Shown: positions 1-9,610 of the stretch, in pieces
How positions within the stretch are numbered: the first letter of the stretch is position 1
Layout of the letters: every line of letters begins with the position of its first letter
Assembly (NCBI GenBank): GCA_934045075.1
Contig: OW203738.1
Span: 806,001 to 870,000 of the forward strand
Source of the DNA: Yponomeuta sedellus
Taxonomy: Eukaryota; Arthropoda; Insecta; Lepidoptera; Yponomeutidae
DNA: 64,000 bases
Direction of reading: 5' to 3'
The notes under the pieces: generated by a model
What the model was told of the DNA's origin: nothing
Databases searched by the model: none
Seen by the model: the letters and a program-made list of their open reading frames with translations, nothing else
Position numbers and translations under genes: made by a program

Positions 1-735
1 GTTTACTTTAATTATCGCTTTTTCAATTATTGAATGGGACTGATCGTTTGAATTGGTTTCAATTCTGTTTATTGTCAATAACCTAGAGTGAGTTAATGGG
101 TGGCCGCGAATAATCGAAGTATCTCGAGCTAATGTACATGCATTTGAGACGAGTCCTTTTACAACAATATGCCCACATCCATCAATCAATCGTATAACAC
201 TTTGTATTACCTCATATTCCTGCTTAGCACGTTGGCACAAACTGGGTTCTATAAATAAATCGCCTGTGTATCTTTCTTTACAATAAACTTTTACTTCGCA
301 ATATCCCTTAATTTCTGTGGCTTCAGAGACAAACAACGTTAAGGTTTTTTTTTTGATAATCGATTTGGAAGTTATGTTCAAAATATCCCCAGACTTGTAA
401 ACTATAATGTGGTCCTGTTCCGTGAAAGTTTGTCCGATTAATAGAGGTGCTTGCAACAAATGATCAGGCACAATTAAAGCTTCGACAAATGCTTTAGCGT
501 TGTCAATTTTAATCTCAACTTCACATTTTCCTACACAGGTTACTCTGGAGTCGCCGAATCCTTTTAGTATGGGTAAATCTGTACTAACCCATGATAAAAC
601 AATATTTTTAGCTACTCCTGCCTGTATCAAAGTGCACTGACTACCAAAATCTATAAAACATTCAAACTGTTGACCGTTTACCTCCGCAATTTTGTAGTAT
701 TTAGAATCGTTGCCTAGTTTTTGAGACGCATTTAG
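1..735 (-). CDS. LTR retrotransposon protease region (pro-pol start), partial at window edge
   Basis: Reading the minus strand from 735 to 1 in the gag frame gives 245 codons with no stop, running off the window. Near its start is a retropepsin-like active site, IDFGSQCTLI, followed about 75 residues later by an LLIGQTF segment that fits the second conserved block of the retropepsin fold. The usual active-site triplet is D-T/S-G; here it is D-F-G, which may weaken or inactivate the enzyme. The frame is continuous with gag except for one TGA at 738-736. Reverse transcriptase, RNase H and integrase would lie further left, outside the window. Family-level call (aspartic protease of a Ty3/gypsy-type element) is from the motif and position after the zinc knuckles. 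Confidence 0.8.
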
Positions 736-738
736 TCA
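733..738 (-). promoter_or_regulatory. TGA-CTA leaky-stop context between gag and protease
   Basis: On the minus strand gag ends AGT-TGA-CTA-AAT and the next 245 codons are open in the same frame. UGA followed by CUA is the well-known readthrough-prone context used by several RNA viruses and some cellular genes. Here it would give a Gag-Pro(-Pol) fusion without frameshifting. It could also be a simple point mutation in a fused gag-pol frame; other copies would decide. Confidence 0.55.
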
Positions 739-2088
739 ACTTATACTTTTCTGATTACTCGATTCAGTTGATTGACACTGTTCGGCGCTATGGCCAACCC
801 TTTGACATTTATCGCATCTTTTGATCGGTTGTTTACATTTGAAATAAGGATGACCCTCATCCCCGCAATTATAACATTTCATTTGAGTTTTCGAGTCAGT
901 TGTTGTATTGTTTGCTTTTATTGACTTTGCGGGTCGTCTACTGTCGGAAATGCTTGGTTGTGGGGGATTATTCGTTTTTTCTGCTCGTTTAATAACCTTT
1001 GTGTTTCGAAGATAAACCAATAATTGATCAGGCTCAGTGAATTGAACCGCTTCTGCGCTAGTCCTCACCGTCCTATCCTCGATACCAAATAGAATGCAAT
1101 CTATAGCATTTTTGCCTGATATTTTACATCTATTTAGAAAAACAACCTTCTCATAAAAGTACTCTTCCAATGAGTCCCCGAATCTTGCTTTACAAGCAAG
1201 CATTTCCGTCAAAAGTTGTGCATAATTCTCATCGCTAGGAAAAGCCAAGCGGAGCTTCACTTGCCATTCAGACCATGAAAACAAAAGGCTCGGGAGACCC
1301 TGGTACCATCGTTGAGCTAAGCCCACTAATTTAGGCAGAGCATAATGGATTGTTTGTCGCTCTGTCCAATTATAAATTTGAGCACACTCATTCACTTTTG
1401 AAATCCATGTATGTATGGTTTGATTTCGTTTCGACGGATCAAATTCTGGAATAACGTTCAAGTTTGGAAATCGTTCGTTCCCAGTATCAGTTTTCATGGT
1501 CTGCATGAGCTCTTTGAATGCTAATACTAAAGCCCTAGACCCCGAGTCAAAATTATTATTATGATGTGCATTTACCTGTGGTAGGGTGCCCGTACTATCA
1601 CCTGTATTTTGCGGGTGATTAGGATTCTCACGATGCGGGCTCCGGAAAGCGCTGAAACTCCTGCGTCGTGACCTCCGGGAAGGGCTGCGACTGTCGTGTA
1701 GTGGGTTGCGACTCTCGTGTAGTGGGCTGCGAGAAGCGGTGCGCCTCTTGCGTCTCGAATGCCGGGAGGCGCTGCGACTGTCATACCGAGAGTGCCTCAA
1801 AGCGTCACGTCTCCCATGCCGCGAGCGCCGGGATACACTACGACTCTCACGTGGTAGGCGGCTGGTAGCGTCACGAACTTCGCGCCGCGGATGCCGGGTT
1901 ACTCTGGATCTCTCGCGCCTAGGGTGCCTGGGCGTGCCGCTACTCTCGCTTCGCGAGCAAGAAGAAGCGCTGTCATGCTCGTGTTGCAGATGTTGCTTTT
2001 CTCTCGATTTCTTATGCCTTTGAGGTGGCGTTGTTGCTTCAGATTCCCTGCGTACTTCACGCTTTCGTTTACGTGATTCTCGGCCCAT
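736..2088 (-). CDS. LTR retrotransposon Gag with RS-rich N-terminus and two CCHC zinc knuckles
   Basis: About 450 aa from the first ATG (2088-2086, context AAAATTATGG); the frame is open back to 2100 but only with a TTG. Residues ~1-150 are extremely rich in Arg-Ser, like an SR-protein tail. Residues ~200-370 resemble the Ty3/gypsy gag capsid region (Trp-rich, with WISKVNE, RWYQGLP and SWSEWQ segments). The C-terminus has two CX2CX4HX4C knuckles (CYNCGDEGHPYFKC and CDKCQRVGHSAEQC), expected to bind RNA during packaging. It ends in TGA, then CTA, and the protease continues in the same frame. It lies 83 bp inside the LTR. No frameshift or internal stop is visible, so this copy may be young. Function is inferred from the family; no host role is implied. 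Confidence 0.9.
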   Translation of the reverse strand: MGRESRKRKREVRRESEATTPPQRHKKSREKQHLQHEHDSASSCSRSESSGTPRHPRRERSRVTRHPRREVRDATSRLPRESRSVSRRSRHGRRDALRHSRYDSRSASRHSRRKRRTASRSPLHESRNPLHDSRSPSRRSRRRSFSAFRSPHRENPNHPQNTGDSTGTLPQVNAHHNNNFDSGSRALVLAFKELMQTMKTDTGNERFPNLNVIPEFDPSKRNQTIHTWISKVNECAQIYNWTERQTIHYALPKLVGLAQRWYQGLPSLLFSWSEWQVKLRLAFPSDENYAQLLTEMLACKARFGDSLEEYFYEKVVFLNRCKISGKNAIDCILFGIEDRTVRTSAEAVQFTEPDQLLVYLRNTKVIKRAEKTNNPPQPSISDSRRPAKSIKANNTTTDSKTQMKCYNCGDEGHPYFKCKQPIKRCDKCQRVGHSAEQCQSTESSNQKSIS

Positions 2089-2170
2089 AATTTTGAGCAA
2101 CTTTCGGGCGTTTCTGTAATTTTGGTTCTTGTACTGAGTCTGTGACTCAATATTATCCCGACTTCTGAAC

Positions 2171-2514
2171 TGTTACGCGTCAGAAATCAAAGTTCGGATG
2201 GTCGATAAAAATAATTTATTAATATAGTTCACACTTCACAGATAGAAACACCTTAGTTTATTCACTTTGCACTTTTTCAACATCTGTTCATAGATTCACT
2301 TTAAAACACCTTGTAAATTCAGTTCGCTCATCTTATTAATAATCACGAGCTCCCTCTCGCGTTTGAACCGATACTCCACTGACTCGAGCGCACGGGCTGC
2401 CCTACCTTTTATACTGAGTCAAACAGATGGCAGCACGTGGGCTCACGAAGTCAAAACCGGAAACATACTCTTGGTTATTATAATAAATGTAAGAAATATA
2501 TGAATGAGCTAACA
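2171..2514 (-). mobile_element. 5' LTR of the gag-pro retrotransposon
   Basis: The segment is bounded by TGTTA on the plus strand at 2171 and TAACA ending at 2514, giving the usual TG..CA ends with 5-bp inverted termini, about 344 bp. It contains a minus-strand TATA box and initiator and an AATAAA (2220-2215) in the right order for U3-R-U5. I could not recognise a tRNA-complementary primer binding site just inside it. The other LTR is outside the window, so identity and target duplication cannot be checked; the outer boundary is the less certain one. Confidence 0.65.
2378..2413 (-). promoter_or_regulatory. LTR core promoter: TATA box plus TCAGT initiator
   Basis: Minus strand TATAAAAGG at 2413-2405 is followed by TCAGT at 2382-2378. 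If A of the initiator (2380) is +1, the TATA box starts at -33, a standard arthropod spacing. Transcription would run left through the LTR end into gag. Confidence 0.65.
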
Positions 2515-2519
2515 CAATG

Positions 2520-2593
2520 AAATTTGTTTTGGCCCGCTACGATTACAAACATATTAAACCTGGCCCTCTGCAAAATTGTGTTGGACACCCCTG
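2520..2593. mobile_element. Possible hAT-type terminus interrupted by the LTR element
   Basis: The segment ends in TTGGACACCCCTG at 2593, the reverse complement of a hAT-like terminus (CAGGGGTGTCCAA). The next eight bases (gtctaagg) would be the target duplication. The opposite end is not in view, which fits the LTR element having inserted into it. Confidence 0.35.
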
Positions 2594-2600
2594 GTCTAAG

Positions 2601-2705
2601 GTGTTTAACTACCTTAAAATTTCCAATCCGTGGTAGTTGAGCGATTATTCCCTCTTTTTGAGAGAAGACCTGTGTCCTGTAGTGAAGCGTTAATAGGCTA
2701 CAAAA
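2601..2705 (+). mobile_element. SINE E 3' part
   Basis: Matches the 3' half of family E: 'ttccaatccg' followed by an 'agagaag.cctgtg.cct..agtg' stretch and 'gttaataggct'. The tRNA-like head is missing. Confidence 0.5.
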
Positions 2706-2822
2706 AAAATACTTCACTTTATTAGGAACAACAACAATAACAGGTTACTAACAGTTGTCCACAGGTTACCAATTAAATTATAGTATAAACGCGTTAGCAC
2801 GGATAACTTGCTCTATTATAAC

Positions 2823-2930
2823 TTCTAGAAAATCGGCGTGACCGGGATCACTGCGAATCGAACCTGGGTCTCTTGCTTCTGAGTCCATTGTTCTACCCGC
2901 TACGCTACCGCTGCCGGTCATTATAATATC
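2823..2930 (-). mobile_element. tRNA-headed SINE fragment
   Basis: On the minus strand there is an A-box-like 'tagcgtagcgggtagaac' and a B-box-like 'ggttcgattc' at tRNA spacing, inside 'ccggcagcggtagcg...'. No acceptor-stem pairing or CCA-adjacent terminator is evident, so it is a SINE head and not a tRNA gene. Confidence 0.5.
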
Positions 2931-3165
2931 GGCTGTAATTTAAATGAACCTGAATGGACTATACCTAACAGCACCGTACTCGCTCAGACAGACATCGCAT
3001 CATCGCACTCGATCCCATCGAAATGCGTCAATGCAGGTAACTCAGCAGGGCTCAGCGCCCTAATGGATATTCACCCGGTTCACGCCTGTTTTTTGCATTT
3101 TAGGGTAGAGTGGCGTGGCATATGTTTAAAAGTTGCGAAAGGTCCACTTTCAGGGAAATAATTAG

Positions 3166-3512
3166 TGGATAGCTCGTAGCCCGGGCTGCCTGAGTGATCT
3201 TAAGTAATCACGAAGGTTAAGCAACATAGGGCGCGTTCAGTATATGGATGAATGGCCATCTATGACTAACGCTAGTGGCATTTTTCCGAGCGGTTTCGTG
3301 CCGGCAGTTGGTGCCGGCTGCCGTCGATAGATGGCAATCGTTAAGCCAAGCCTCTGGACGGCTTGAAAGCTTTTGAAAGTAACACCAGTCACTAGTCTTG
3401 CAAGCCTGCACACCAATCCGGACTTGGCACCCGTGGTGGAGTATGGCCTACACCTTCCTTAGGGAAGAGACCCGTGTCCCTCGGTGGGGACATAATTGAC
3501 CGATGATGATAA
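3166..3512 (+). mobile_element. SINE B (5S rRNA-derived), old subfamily
   Basis: Positions 3205-3257 hold 'aatcacgaaggttaagcaac', 'agggcgcgttcagtatatgg' and 'atgaatggcc', the internal-promoter half of 5S rRNA in order. This copy is closer to 5S than the other B copies. Downstream it carries the family B body ('ctagtggcatttttccgagcg', 'ccggacttggcacccgtggtg') and a tail ending 'gtggggacataattgaccgatgatgataa'. Confidence 0.75.
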
Positions 3513-4230
3513 ATTACCAAGACGTAAGACATCATTCACTTCGAGATTACCAAAAGTGAGCTGTAATTTCATGCATCAGATAAATGATAAACGCGTAGTT
3601 ATACCTTCAACGAATCTAACGAATCTAATCTAATCCTGTTCATTCCTGGCGTATTGGCAACGTTGTTGTTGCTGTGGTTACGTGTGGACTAGAAGATGAG
3701 TACCCTTAGTTATTGTAGACAGAGGAAGTCGTCTAACCTACTGAGAGTAGACCTATTAAATGTGTAATAAAGAAGCATGGCTAGTAATTAAAAAGTAACC
3801 ACGGATGCATGCTTGCAATCAATTACAACTGTAAAATTTGAGCGTTCTTATACTTAATCAGTTATACAGGCATATGCCTTCTCTCTAAGAGAAGGCATAT
3901 GCCCTGAAGTAGGACGGTAGTAGGCTGCATAAGAAAAGTGAGTGCAGACCTTTCAGTCCATGCAACTCTATGCTGATTGTCCACTTGTTTGTTTTGGGCA
4001 TCGCTCGCTAATAGGATCGGACTCGTCTGGTGCAGGAATTGATGGCAATGTGAGAGGGCTCGCAGAAGGAGTTCAGGCAAATAGCGTGGTGCAGTTTTTA
4101 TTGGCCAATCGCTTGTGGGTGTCGAGACAGGGCCCGCTTGGACGTTAATTAGTTTGTTCCGTAGATACGTGATTTAGGTTTGACTTTGTGCTATTTAGGT
4201 TTAAGTTTTCATTCTATTTAGTAGGTGCTT
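3513..4230. other. Unassigned AT-rich stretch with a perfect 16-bp hairpin
   Basis: I recognise no gene or known repeat. At 3869-3903 there is a perfect inverted repeat (16-bp arms, 3-nt loop; arm 'ggcatatgccttctct'). Confidence 0.6.
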
Positions 4231-4380
4231 TTTCGATTTTCAATCAATCAATCAAATCAAAGAGGCTTTATTCAAACTGCGTAGCGAGGAATCTGCGACT
4301 TCATGAACGTCATAAGTTAAAGCAGCTGACCATTTTAAAATCTACATCATTTTGGAGAAAAAAAATTACAACATAAACCC
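4231..4380 (-). mobile_element. LINE 3' tail, M-like
   Basis: Begins with 'caatcaatcaatcaaatcaaa' and a reversed poly-A-type tail, like the M tails at 22.3 and 38.2 kb. Diverged, so low confidence. Confidence 0.3.
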
Positions 4381-4721
4381 CAAACTTAGTATTTTTAAAG
4401 TGCCCTATTAATTAACGTAACCTCAATACACGCAAGAACAATCAGTTTACCTCACGATGGGTTTCTTTTCATATTGCGAGTTGTAATATCCGAATCTCAC
4501 GCGAATGAAGCAAAACTTTAAGGCCCAGTCTACCGACGCATGTAAAAGTAAGTTTGGAAAAAATCCGCAGTGTACCGTTTACGAGGAACTTTTAATATAC
4601 TGCTGAAGAAAGTTTATAAAACTGTTGGAATTAGATGTCGTCCTAACTGGTTAATACTGAATGAACACAAACTTCTCTAAGAAATATGTAGCGTGTGGTG
4701 AATTCTTTTTATGTAGTGTAT

Positions 4722-4862
4722 TAACGTCCCACTGCAGGGCACTAACCTTCTCTTAGAGAGAGAGAGTGTATGGGTTTAGTGAGTCTTTGATAGATGCCCG
4801 CACTGGGCATTGATCCTGGGTCTCTTTTTTGCTTTTGCTTCCATTGTTCTACACACTGGTGA
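4722..4862 (-). mobile_element. SINE E fragment
   Basis: On the minus strand a remnant tRNA-like head (around 'gatcctgggtctc', 'cattgttctac') is joined to the family E 3' end ('cccactgcagggcac', 'ctctctaagagaag'). The middle of the element is deleted. Confidence 0.45.
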
Positions 4863-4992
4863 AAGAATGCTTCTCGTTATTTAGTTTGCTCGGAGTTCAA
4901 CATAAAATATCCCATGGTTGATACAAGATTGATACATTGAACCTTTTCTTACCGTACTTACTGATTTTTACCATTTAATTACTGATTTTTCC

Positions 4993-5575
4993 CGATCCCG
5001 AAACTAAACAACAATCAACAGTTTGGGTGTTTCAAATTGAGTCGAACCCTAAGAAAGTGGCTCGTGCAAAAAGCACTGTAAAGCAAATGGTGGCCTGCAT
5101 TTTTGGTATTAATGGCCATGTGGCTACAATACCACTGGAGAATCGCAGAACGGTTAATTCGGAGTGGTACATGACCATTTGTTTGCCGGAAGTATTTGAA
5201 GAAATACGCCAAAACAACCAGCGACGCAGAATCATACTTCACCATGACAATGCCAGCTGTCATACATCTCAGGAAACAACTACATTTTTGGATGGTCAAA
5301 TAAATAGAATAGATGGGTCGTCCACCGTACACCTGTGGATGACCCATCAATCAAATCAGGGGATTTGGCTCCCAATGATTTCTATTTATTCCCAAATGTA
5401 AAGAATAAATTACGTGGTCAACGATTTTTGACCCGTGAAGACGCCGTAGATGCGTTCAAACAGGACGTTTTGGAGATACCTCAATCAAAGTGAAAAAAGT
5501 GTTTTACAAATTGGTTTCATCGAATGCAAAAGTGCATCGATCATAGTGGAGAATACTTTGAAAAACAATAAAAGC
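4993..5575 (+). pseudogene. mariner (DD34D) transposase, C-terminal half, broken
   Basis: Reading from 4993 gives PDPETKQQSTVWVF, then a stretch including NSEWYMTICLPEVFEEIRQN, HHDNASCHTS and, after a small disruption, GDLAPNDFYLFPNVKNKLRG. These are the central and C-terminal parts of an irritans-type mariner transposase. The second catalytic Asp (HHDNA) is present. The first lies just upstream of the 5' truncation and is lost. The region of the third Asp is interrupted at ~5325-5360 by a ~25-nt duplication-like insertion that shifts frame. The end is marked by 'gagaatactttgaaaaacaataaaa'. The matching N-terminal half occurs separately at 31.4 kb. Non-functional. Confidence 0.85.
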
Positions 5576-6590
5576 ATATTTAGCCATATACATTTGTTTA
5601 TCTTTTCTATTCCGCATACATAAGTAGCAGCCCTCGTAATAATAATAATAAAAGTCGTACAAAATAATATTAGTCGATAAGTCGATTGTATTGTACATAT
5701 AATTATATTAATTTGATTCCATTGAGCTACTTAGGACGACAGCTAAGCCGTGATTCGGTCCGTTTACCCGGCCACCACTATAAAAGTTATTTTATTAGTC
5801 CATCCGGGTATTATCCTGTTACACCCGGGACAAATCACCCGGGCAAACAGCTCCCGGGAGTACCTCTTATACTTATAATATGATACAAAAGGACCTTGAC
5901 AATGCACAAATCAGATTTTTTGGGCGGTTTATTTGGTCTAGTTTTCGCTACACTATGTTTTAAGATGGGATTATAATCCTCTTATTATATTAGACGCGGT
6001 TTAAAAATGTGTGAAGCATGCTCTGTGCAAAAAAGCCTAACATAAGAATTATTTGGAGGACAAATATAATTATCTATTTAGCACTAGGATTATTGTAAAA
6101 CACTGACCCCTGAGACACAGGCCTAAAACCTAGTTAAGGGGTCAGGGTTCAATATTATTTTATAAGTGTGTAACATCGAAACTGTTTTTATGTTATAATT
6201 CTTGTAATGCTTTATTGTACTGCTATAATTCTTGTAAGGCAGTCGCAGGTTCCATTATTAGGAAGTCCAGGTCTGATGATGGGATCCTGGATAAAAAAGG
6301 AACTCTTCAAATTTGAAGGGCACACTTGTAATGATTTGGGTGTTTTTTAAAATGTCTCGTGCATTTGCTTTCGGAAATCACAATTCAGCAGAGTCGTAGT
6401 GTTTTGACGACAGTTTTAATTTTTGTTAATTAAAAATATATTAAGTGACATATACTTAAAATATTTTTTGTTATCGCAAATTTTGTTATAGTAAATCGCA
6501 AGTGCTGCCGAGCTCCTCCGCCTTGCGAGAGACAGAGAGAACTATAAGTCAGAGAGGCATCAAAAGAAGAAGAAGATTAATAAATGCGAG
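5576..6590. other. Unassigned intergenic sequence with a CCCGGG cluster
   Basis: No gene recognised. Three CCCGGG palindromes lie at 5824, 5838 and 5853 (14-15 bp apart), with partial CCGGG motifs just upstream. The remainder is AT-rich. Confidence 0.5.
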
Positions 6591-6597
6591 ATAATAG

Positions 6598-6732
6598 ATG
6601 CAAGAGGTCCCGGGTTCGAACCCCGACTGGGGAATAACCCACAGTTCTTGGATGTTTACATGTTTGTGACGTCGCTGTTTCTCGTTCCCACGACACAGGG
6701 TATCCTAGTGTGGAACCAGAGGCAATGTATCG
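6598..6732 (+). mobile_element. SINE H, interrupted
   Basis: B-box-like 'gggttcgaacccc' is followed by the H body ('ggatgtttacatgtttgtgacgtcgctg', 'cacgacacagggtatcctagtgtgg'). It is interrupted after 'caatgtatcg' and resumes at 7156 with the same ten bases and 'gcctgtatgtaaatg'. Confidence 0.7.
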
Positions 6733-7040
6733 TCTTCTTCTTCTTCAGGCTATATTAGTCCACTGCTAGACCTATAGCAGTGGACTAATATAGCCTGGAT
6801 AGCCCTCCCCTAATGAGCGCCATAGCGCAAGGTTGTGCCATCATTGGAGGGTAATGCCCTTAATCCCTACGCTGGGCATGCGGCTTGTGGATCGTAGTTT
6901 GGTGGAATTGTACTGCATGGGACGCTGCTGCCCACCCCCCGGTTTGTAAATATTTGCTTGCTTGCTTGCTTGTTTGTTTGTTTGTTTGTTTGTTTGTTTG
7001 TTTGTTTGTTTGTTTGTTTTTTTGTTTGTTTGTTTGTTTG

Positions 7041-7126
<86 letters not shown>

Positions 7127-7155
7127 TGTTTGTTTGTTTGTTTGTTTGTAAGCCT
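6733..7155 (-). mobile_element. SINE C inserted in SINE H, carrying a tetranucleotide array
   Basis: Reverse-oriented family C sequence from the (GAA)n tail ('cttcttcttcttcaggctata') to 'cccccggtttgt', then a compound tetranucleotide array. It is flanked by CAATGTATCG at 6723-6732 and 7156-7165, a 10-bp target duplication. A small inverted duplication of the tail lies at ~6755-6795. Confidence 0.75.
6957..7149 (+). repeat. Compound microsatellite (TTGC)n(TTTG)n(TTGA)n(TTTG)n
   Basis: Directly visible: blocks of gctt, gttt, gatt, then gttt again, about 193 bp, lying inside the C insertion. A 105-codon minus frame through it is an artefact. Confidence 0.97.
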
Positions 7156-7544
7156 CAATGTATCGGCCTGTATGTAAATGTAAAAAATATATTATTTTGA
7201 CTTATATTTAAAACTGCATCGAACCTTGTTCGTCTCCTTAGTTTGTACTAAAGTTGTTACTTAAACAGTTGCGTATGTTGCAGAAGTTAGTTCATTGGTC
7301 GTTTTGCGGGCTACGGGTAACTGAGTTTCGGTAAACTTTGTTTATATCGCTTGCTGCTGTATTTATTATTGAGTAACAGTTACGAGAGGTATGTTGGTAG
7401 TTTTGGGAATCACGGTGAATTTGCGTTACTCTTAGAACTTACTCAAGTAAAATAAGCTTGATTAACAGGTTACAACCTTTCTTTGTATATTACCTTAGTT
7501 GTGTCTCGTTTAACTTCTCATACAATTTTAAAATGAAAAAAAAA

Positions 7545-7651
7545 GGTGAGTCGCCCATTGGCTCAATTGGTAGAGCGCTGGCACGGATAGCCAGAGGTTG
7601 CGGGTTCAAATCCCGGCATGGGTGAAATTTTTAGCCTCTAAATAGGTTTAG
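7545..7651 (+). mobile_element. A-family tRNA-like unit, partial
   Basis: 'ggtgagtcgcccattggctc' with tRNA A-box ('ggctcaattggtagagcg') and B-box ('gggttcaaatccc') followed by 'gggtgaaatttttagcctc'. Truncated 3' to 'aataggttta', where a G SINE follows. Confidence 0.75.
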
Positions 7652-7654
7652 CTC

Positions 7655-7786
7655 AATAACATCCAAGACCAAAGACAAACTAGAAAAGTTCGTTTCCTAG
7701 TTTGACCCGGCTGGTGATCGAACCCGAAACCTGCGGTTTTACAGTCAGCGTGCCAAACCGCTGCGCCACCGAGGCCGTCTCTCTAA
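7655..7786 (-). mobile_element. SINE G, head part
   Basis: Minus strand reads 'cggcctcggtggcgcagcgg', then a B box ('gggttcgatcacc'), then 'gggtcaaactaggaaacg'. A tRNA-derived SINE head; the 3' half is absent. Confidence 0.75.
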
Positions 7787-8183
7787 TCTCTAATATCCAT
7801 TAAAAAACCCTTATAACTAGTAGTCCCAGTCTACTTCACTGCTCAACTCCCAAAGCCCATCACAAAACCCCCTCTATCAATCCGAAGCATCTCGATAATA
7901 AATTCAATAAAGCACTATCTATCACGACAGGAGCAAATCCTCCCCCCGGGTCCAAAACTGAACTTACGACCCTCCAGAGACCTCTTGCCCTGATAAGAGA
8001 TAATGCTTAAAATTGAATTTATTAAAACATAATCACGGCTGACGAGAGATGATAATATGATGTTAGGACAGAAGTATGAGTTTACCAGTTTGGGACTATG
8101 ACAAGTGATGGGGTTTTGTGGTAGTTACTTTTTTTTTTTTACTTTAACTCTTTTGTGTCTCACTTCTGGGTAAAGACCCCTAC

Positions 8184-8473
8184 TCTTCAATTGTGCTATG
8201 TGTCTAACGGCAGCATAGGTACCGCCATCTGGTGGCGATTACCCGAACTACTTCACGCCATGATTTTCTAACCCAATCTATATTTAGCTCTCAGCGTGAT
8301 AGCTTGTTCGGGGGTATGCCACTAGATGGCGCTGTTGCCTTTTCGTTCGAAACCAATATAAATAGACGTTTCTAGTTTTTAAGGTCTCTTTCGAATACAC
8401 CGCCGATCGCATCACACGTTTCGACTTTCCCTCGTCTGCTCCCCTGCCTCCTGGTTCACGTCTTTTCACTATG
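8184..8473 (+). promoter_or_regulatory. Possible promoter or solo-LTR-like segment with CTCF-like site
   Basis: Contains CCACTAGATGGCGCT (8319-8333), a close match to the CTCF core consensus, and a TATA-like 'ccaatataaatagacg' about 25 bp later. A candidate poly-A signal ('caataaagaat') follows the hAT insertion at ~8795. The order resembles an LTR split by the MITE, but no LTR boundaries were found. Confidence 0.3.
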
Positions 8474-8741
8474 CAGGGCCGGATCTACTTAAGGGCTGCT
8501 TGGGCTGCAGCCCAGGGCCCCGAGGTTACATGGGGTCCCCAGATCCCGCTAAAAACAGTAGGCGATAAAAAAACAGTAGCGCTGCTTGACGTAACGTCTG
8601 ACGTGATTTTGTTTTTTTCCGCATTTAATAATATATCATTATAGAAACAGTTTTTTGACATGGCTTTCTATTAGTTGAGTACTTAGATAGGCCCCTAAGT
8701 AGTTTCAGCCTAGGGCCCCACAAATTCAAGATCCGCCCCTG
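8474..8741. mobile_element. hAT-type MITE
   Basis: 268 bp, begins CAGGGCCGGATCT and ends AGATCCGCCCCTG (12 of 13 TIR positions pair). Flanks 'tcactatg' and 'gtgctatg' match at their last five bases, consistent with an aged 8-bp target duplication. Too short for a transposase. Confidence 0.75.
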
Positions 8742-9008
8742 GTGCTATGTATATTTGCAATTATTTTGTATTTGTTGTTTTTCCAGTGTACAATAAAGAA
8801 TATTCTTATCCTATCTCTCTGCTTTCCATATCGGTCTGACCCCAATCACCTCCCATCACCATCCCGGAAAAAATGCATTTGACGATATTGAGACGTTGAG
8901 ACGATATTTGATTGATTGATTGACTTGACGTTTCTATTATTATAGAAAAAAACATGTTGATCCATGTGTTATACTTTAAGATTACATAGAACTGTTTAAT
9001 AACGAATA

Positions 9009-9287
9009 AGATGTGTAGTACATTTCTTTAAAGTTATTTATTATTTTAATTCTTTATTGCACTAATTACATGAGTAAATGTACAAGGGCGTGCTTAATGC
9101 AAGAAGCATTCTCTTCCAGCAAACCTTTGGTGTTGAAGAGACTGGCAAAGGGTAGTGCAGGAAAAGAAGGTGGAATACAATAATAAACATACATAAACAT
9201 AGGCAGATATATTAACTTAAACCTACATGGGGCAAGGGGGATTGTTTAATAACAATCTCTGTAACTTTAAAGAAATGTACTACACAT
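9009..9287. repeat. Inverted repeat enclosing a LINE 3' tail
   Basis: 'gatgtgtagtacatttcttt' onward (9010-9037) is mirrored at 9260-9287 with one mismatch over 28 bp. Between the arms is a minus-oriented LINE tail ('gcattctcttccagcaaacc', reversed 'ttgcactaat'). Confidence 0.6.
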
Positions 9288-9555
9288 CACAAAGTTGTGA
9301 TCTAGAAAAATATTGATTTGATTTTGAATCAATAATGCTTAGTGCTTACGAAAGTTTCAGTTCCAAAACTCAAAACGTATTCGTATTTTTCTAAAAGTTT
9401 TCACCGATGTAAGAAAAAAAATATTTTTAACCTTTTTCTATATATTCTATTATCGTAAATGTTACAAAATGAACACTCCAGTCGTTATAGCACAATAAAA
9501 TCTAGTGGGTGGTTCTACTAAACAATAAAATCAAAATCTATATGTTAATATTATC

Positions 9556-9610
9556 AGCTTGATTCCGGATTCACTTACTTAAGCGAGTAAGTGAATCCGG
9601 GATTAAGTTA
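9556..9610. repeat. Fold-back element (attccggattcacttac family)
   Basis: A near-perfect ~18-bp inverted repeat ('attccggattcacttact' and complement) with a short loop and outer 'cttga/ttaag' pairing. Related fold-backs occur at 24.17 and 52.85 kb. Confidence 0.7.

Noticed and set aside
1572..2150. Plus-strand frames of 60-105 codons across the gag N-terminus
   Set aside because: Shadows of the Arg-Ser-rich gag reading frame.
6841..7158. 105-codon minus frame rich in Asn/Gln/Lys/Thr
   Set aside because: Translation of a tetranucleotide array inside a SINE.
7556..7622. tRNA gene candidate (also at 12.94, 24.95, 61.47, 59.41 kb)
   Set aside because: A and B boxes are present, but the sequences are embedded in SINE/A units, repeated with flanks, and lack a convincing cloverleaf and terminator.
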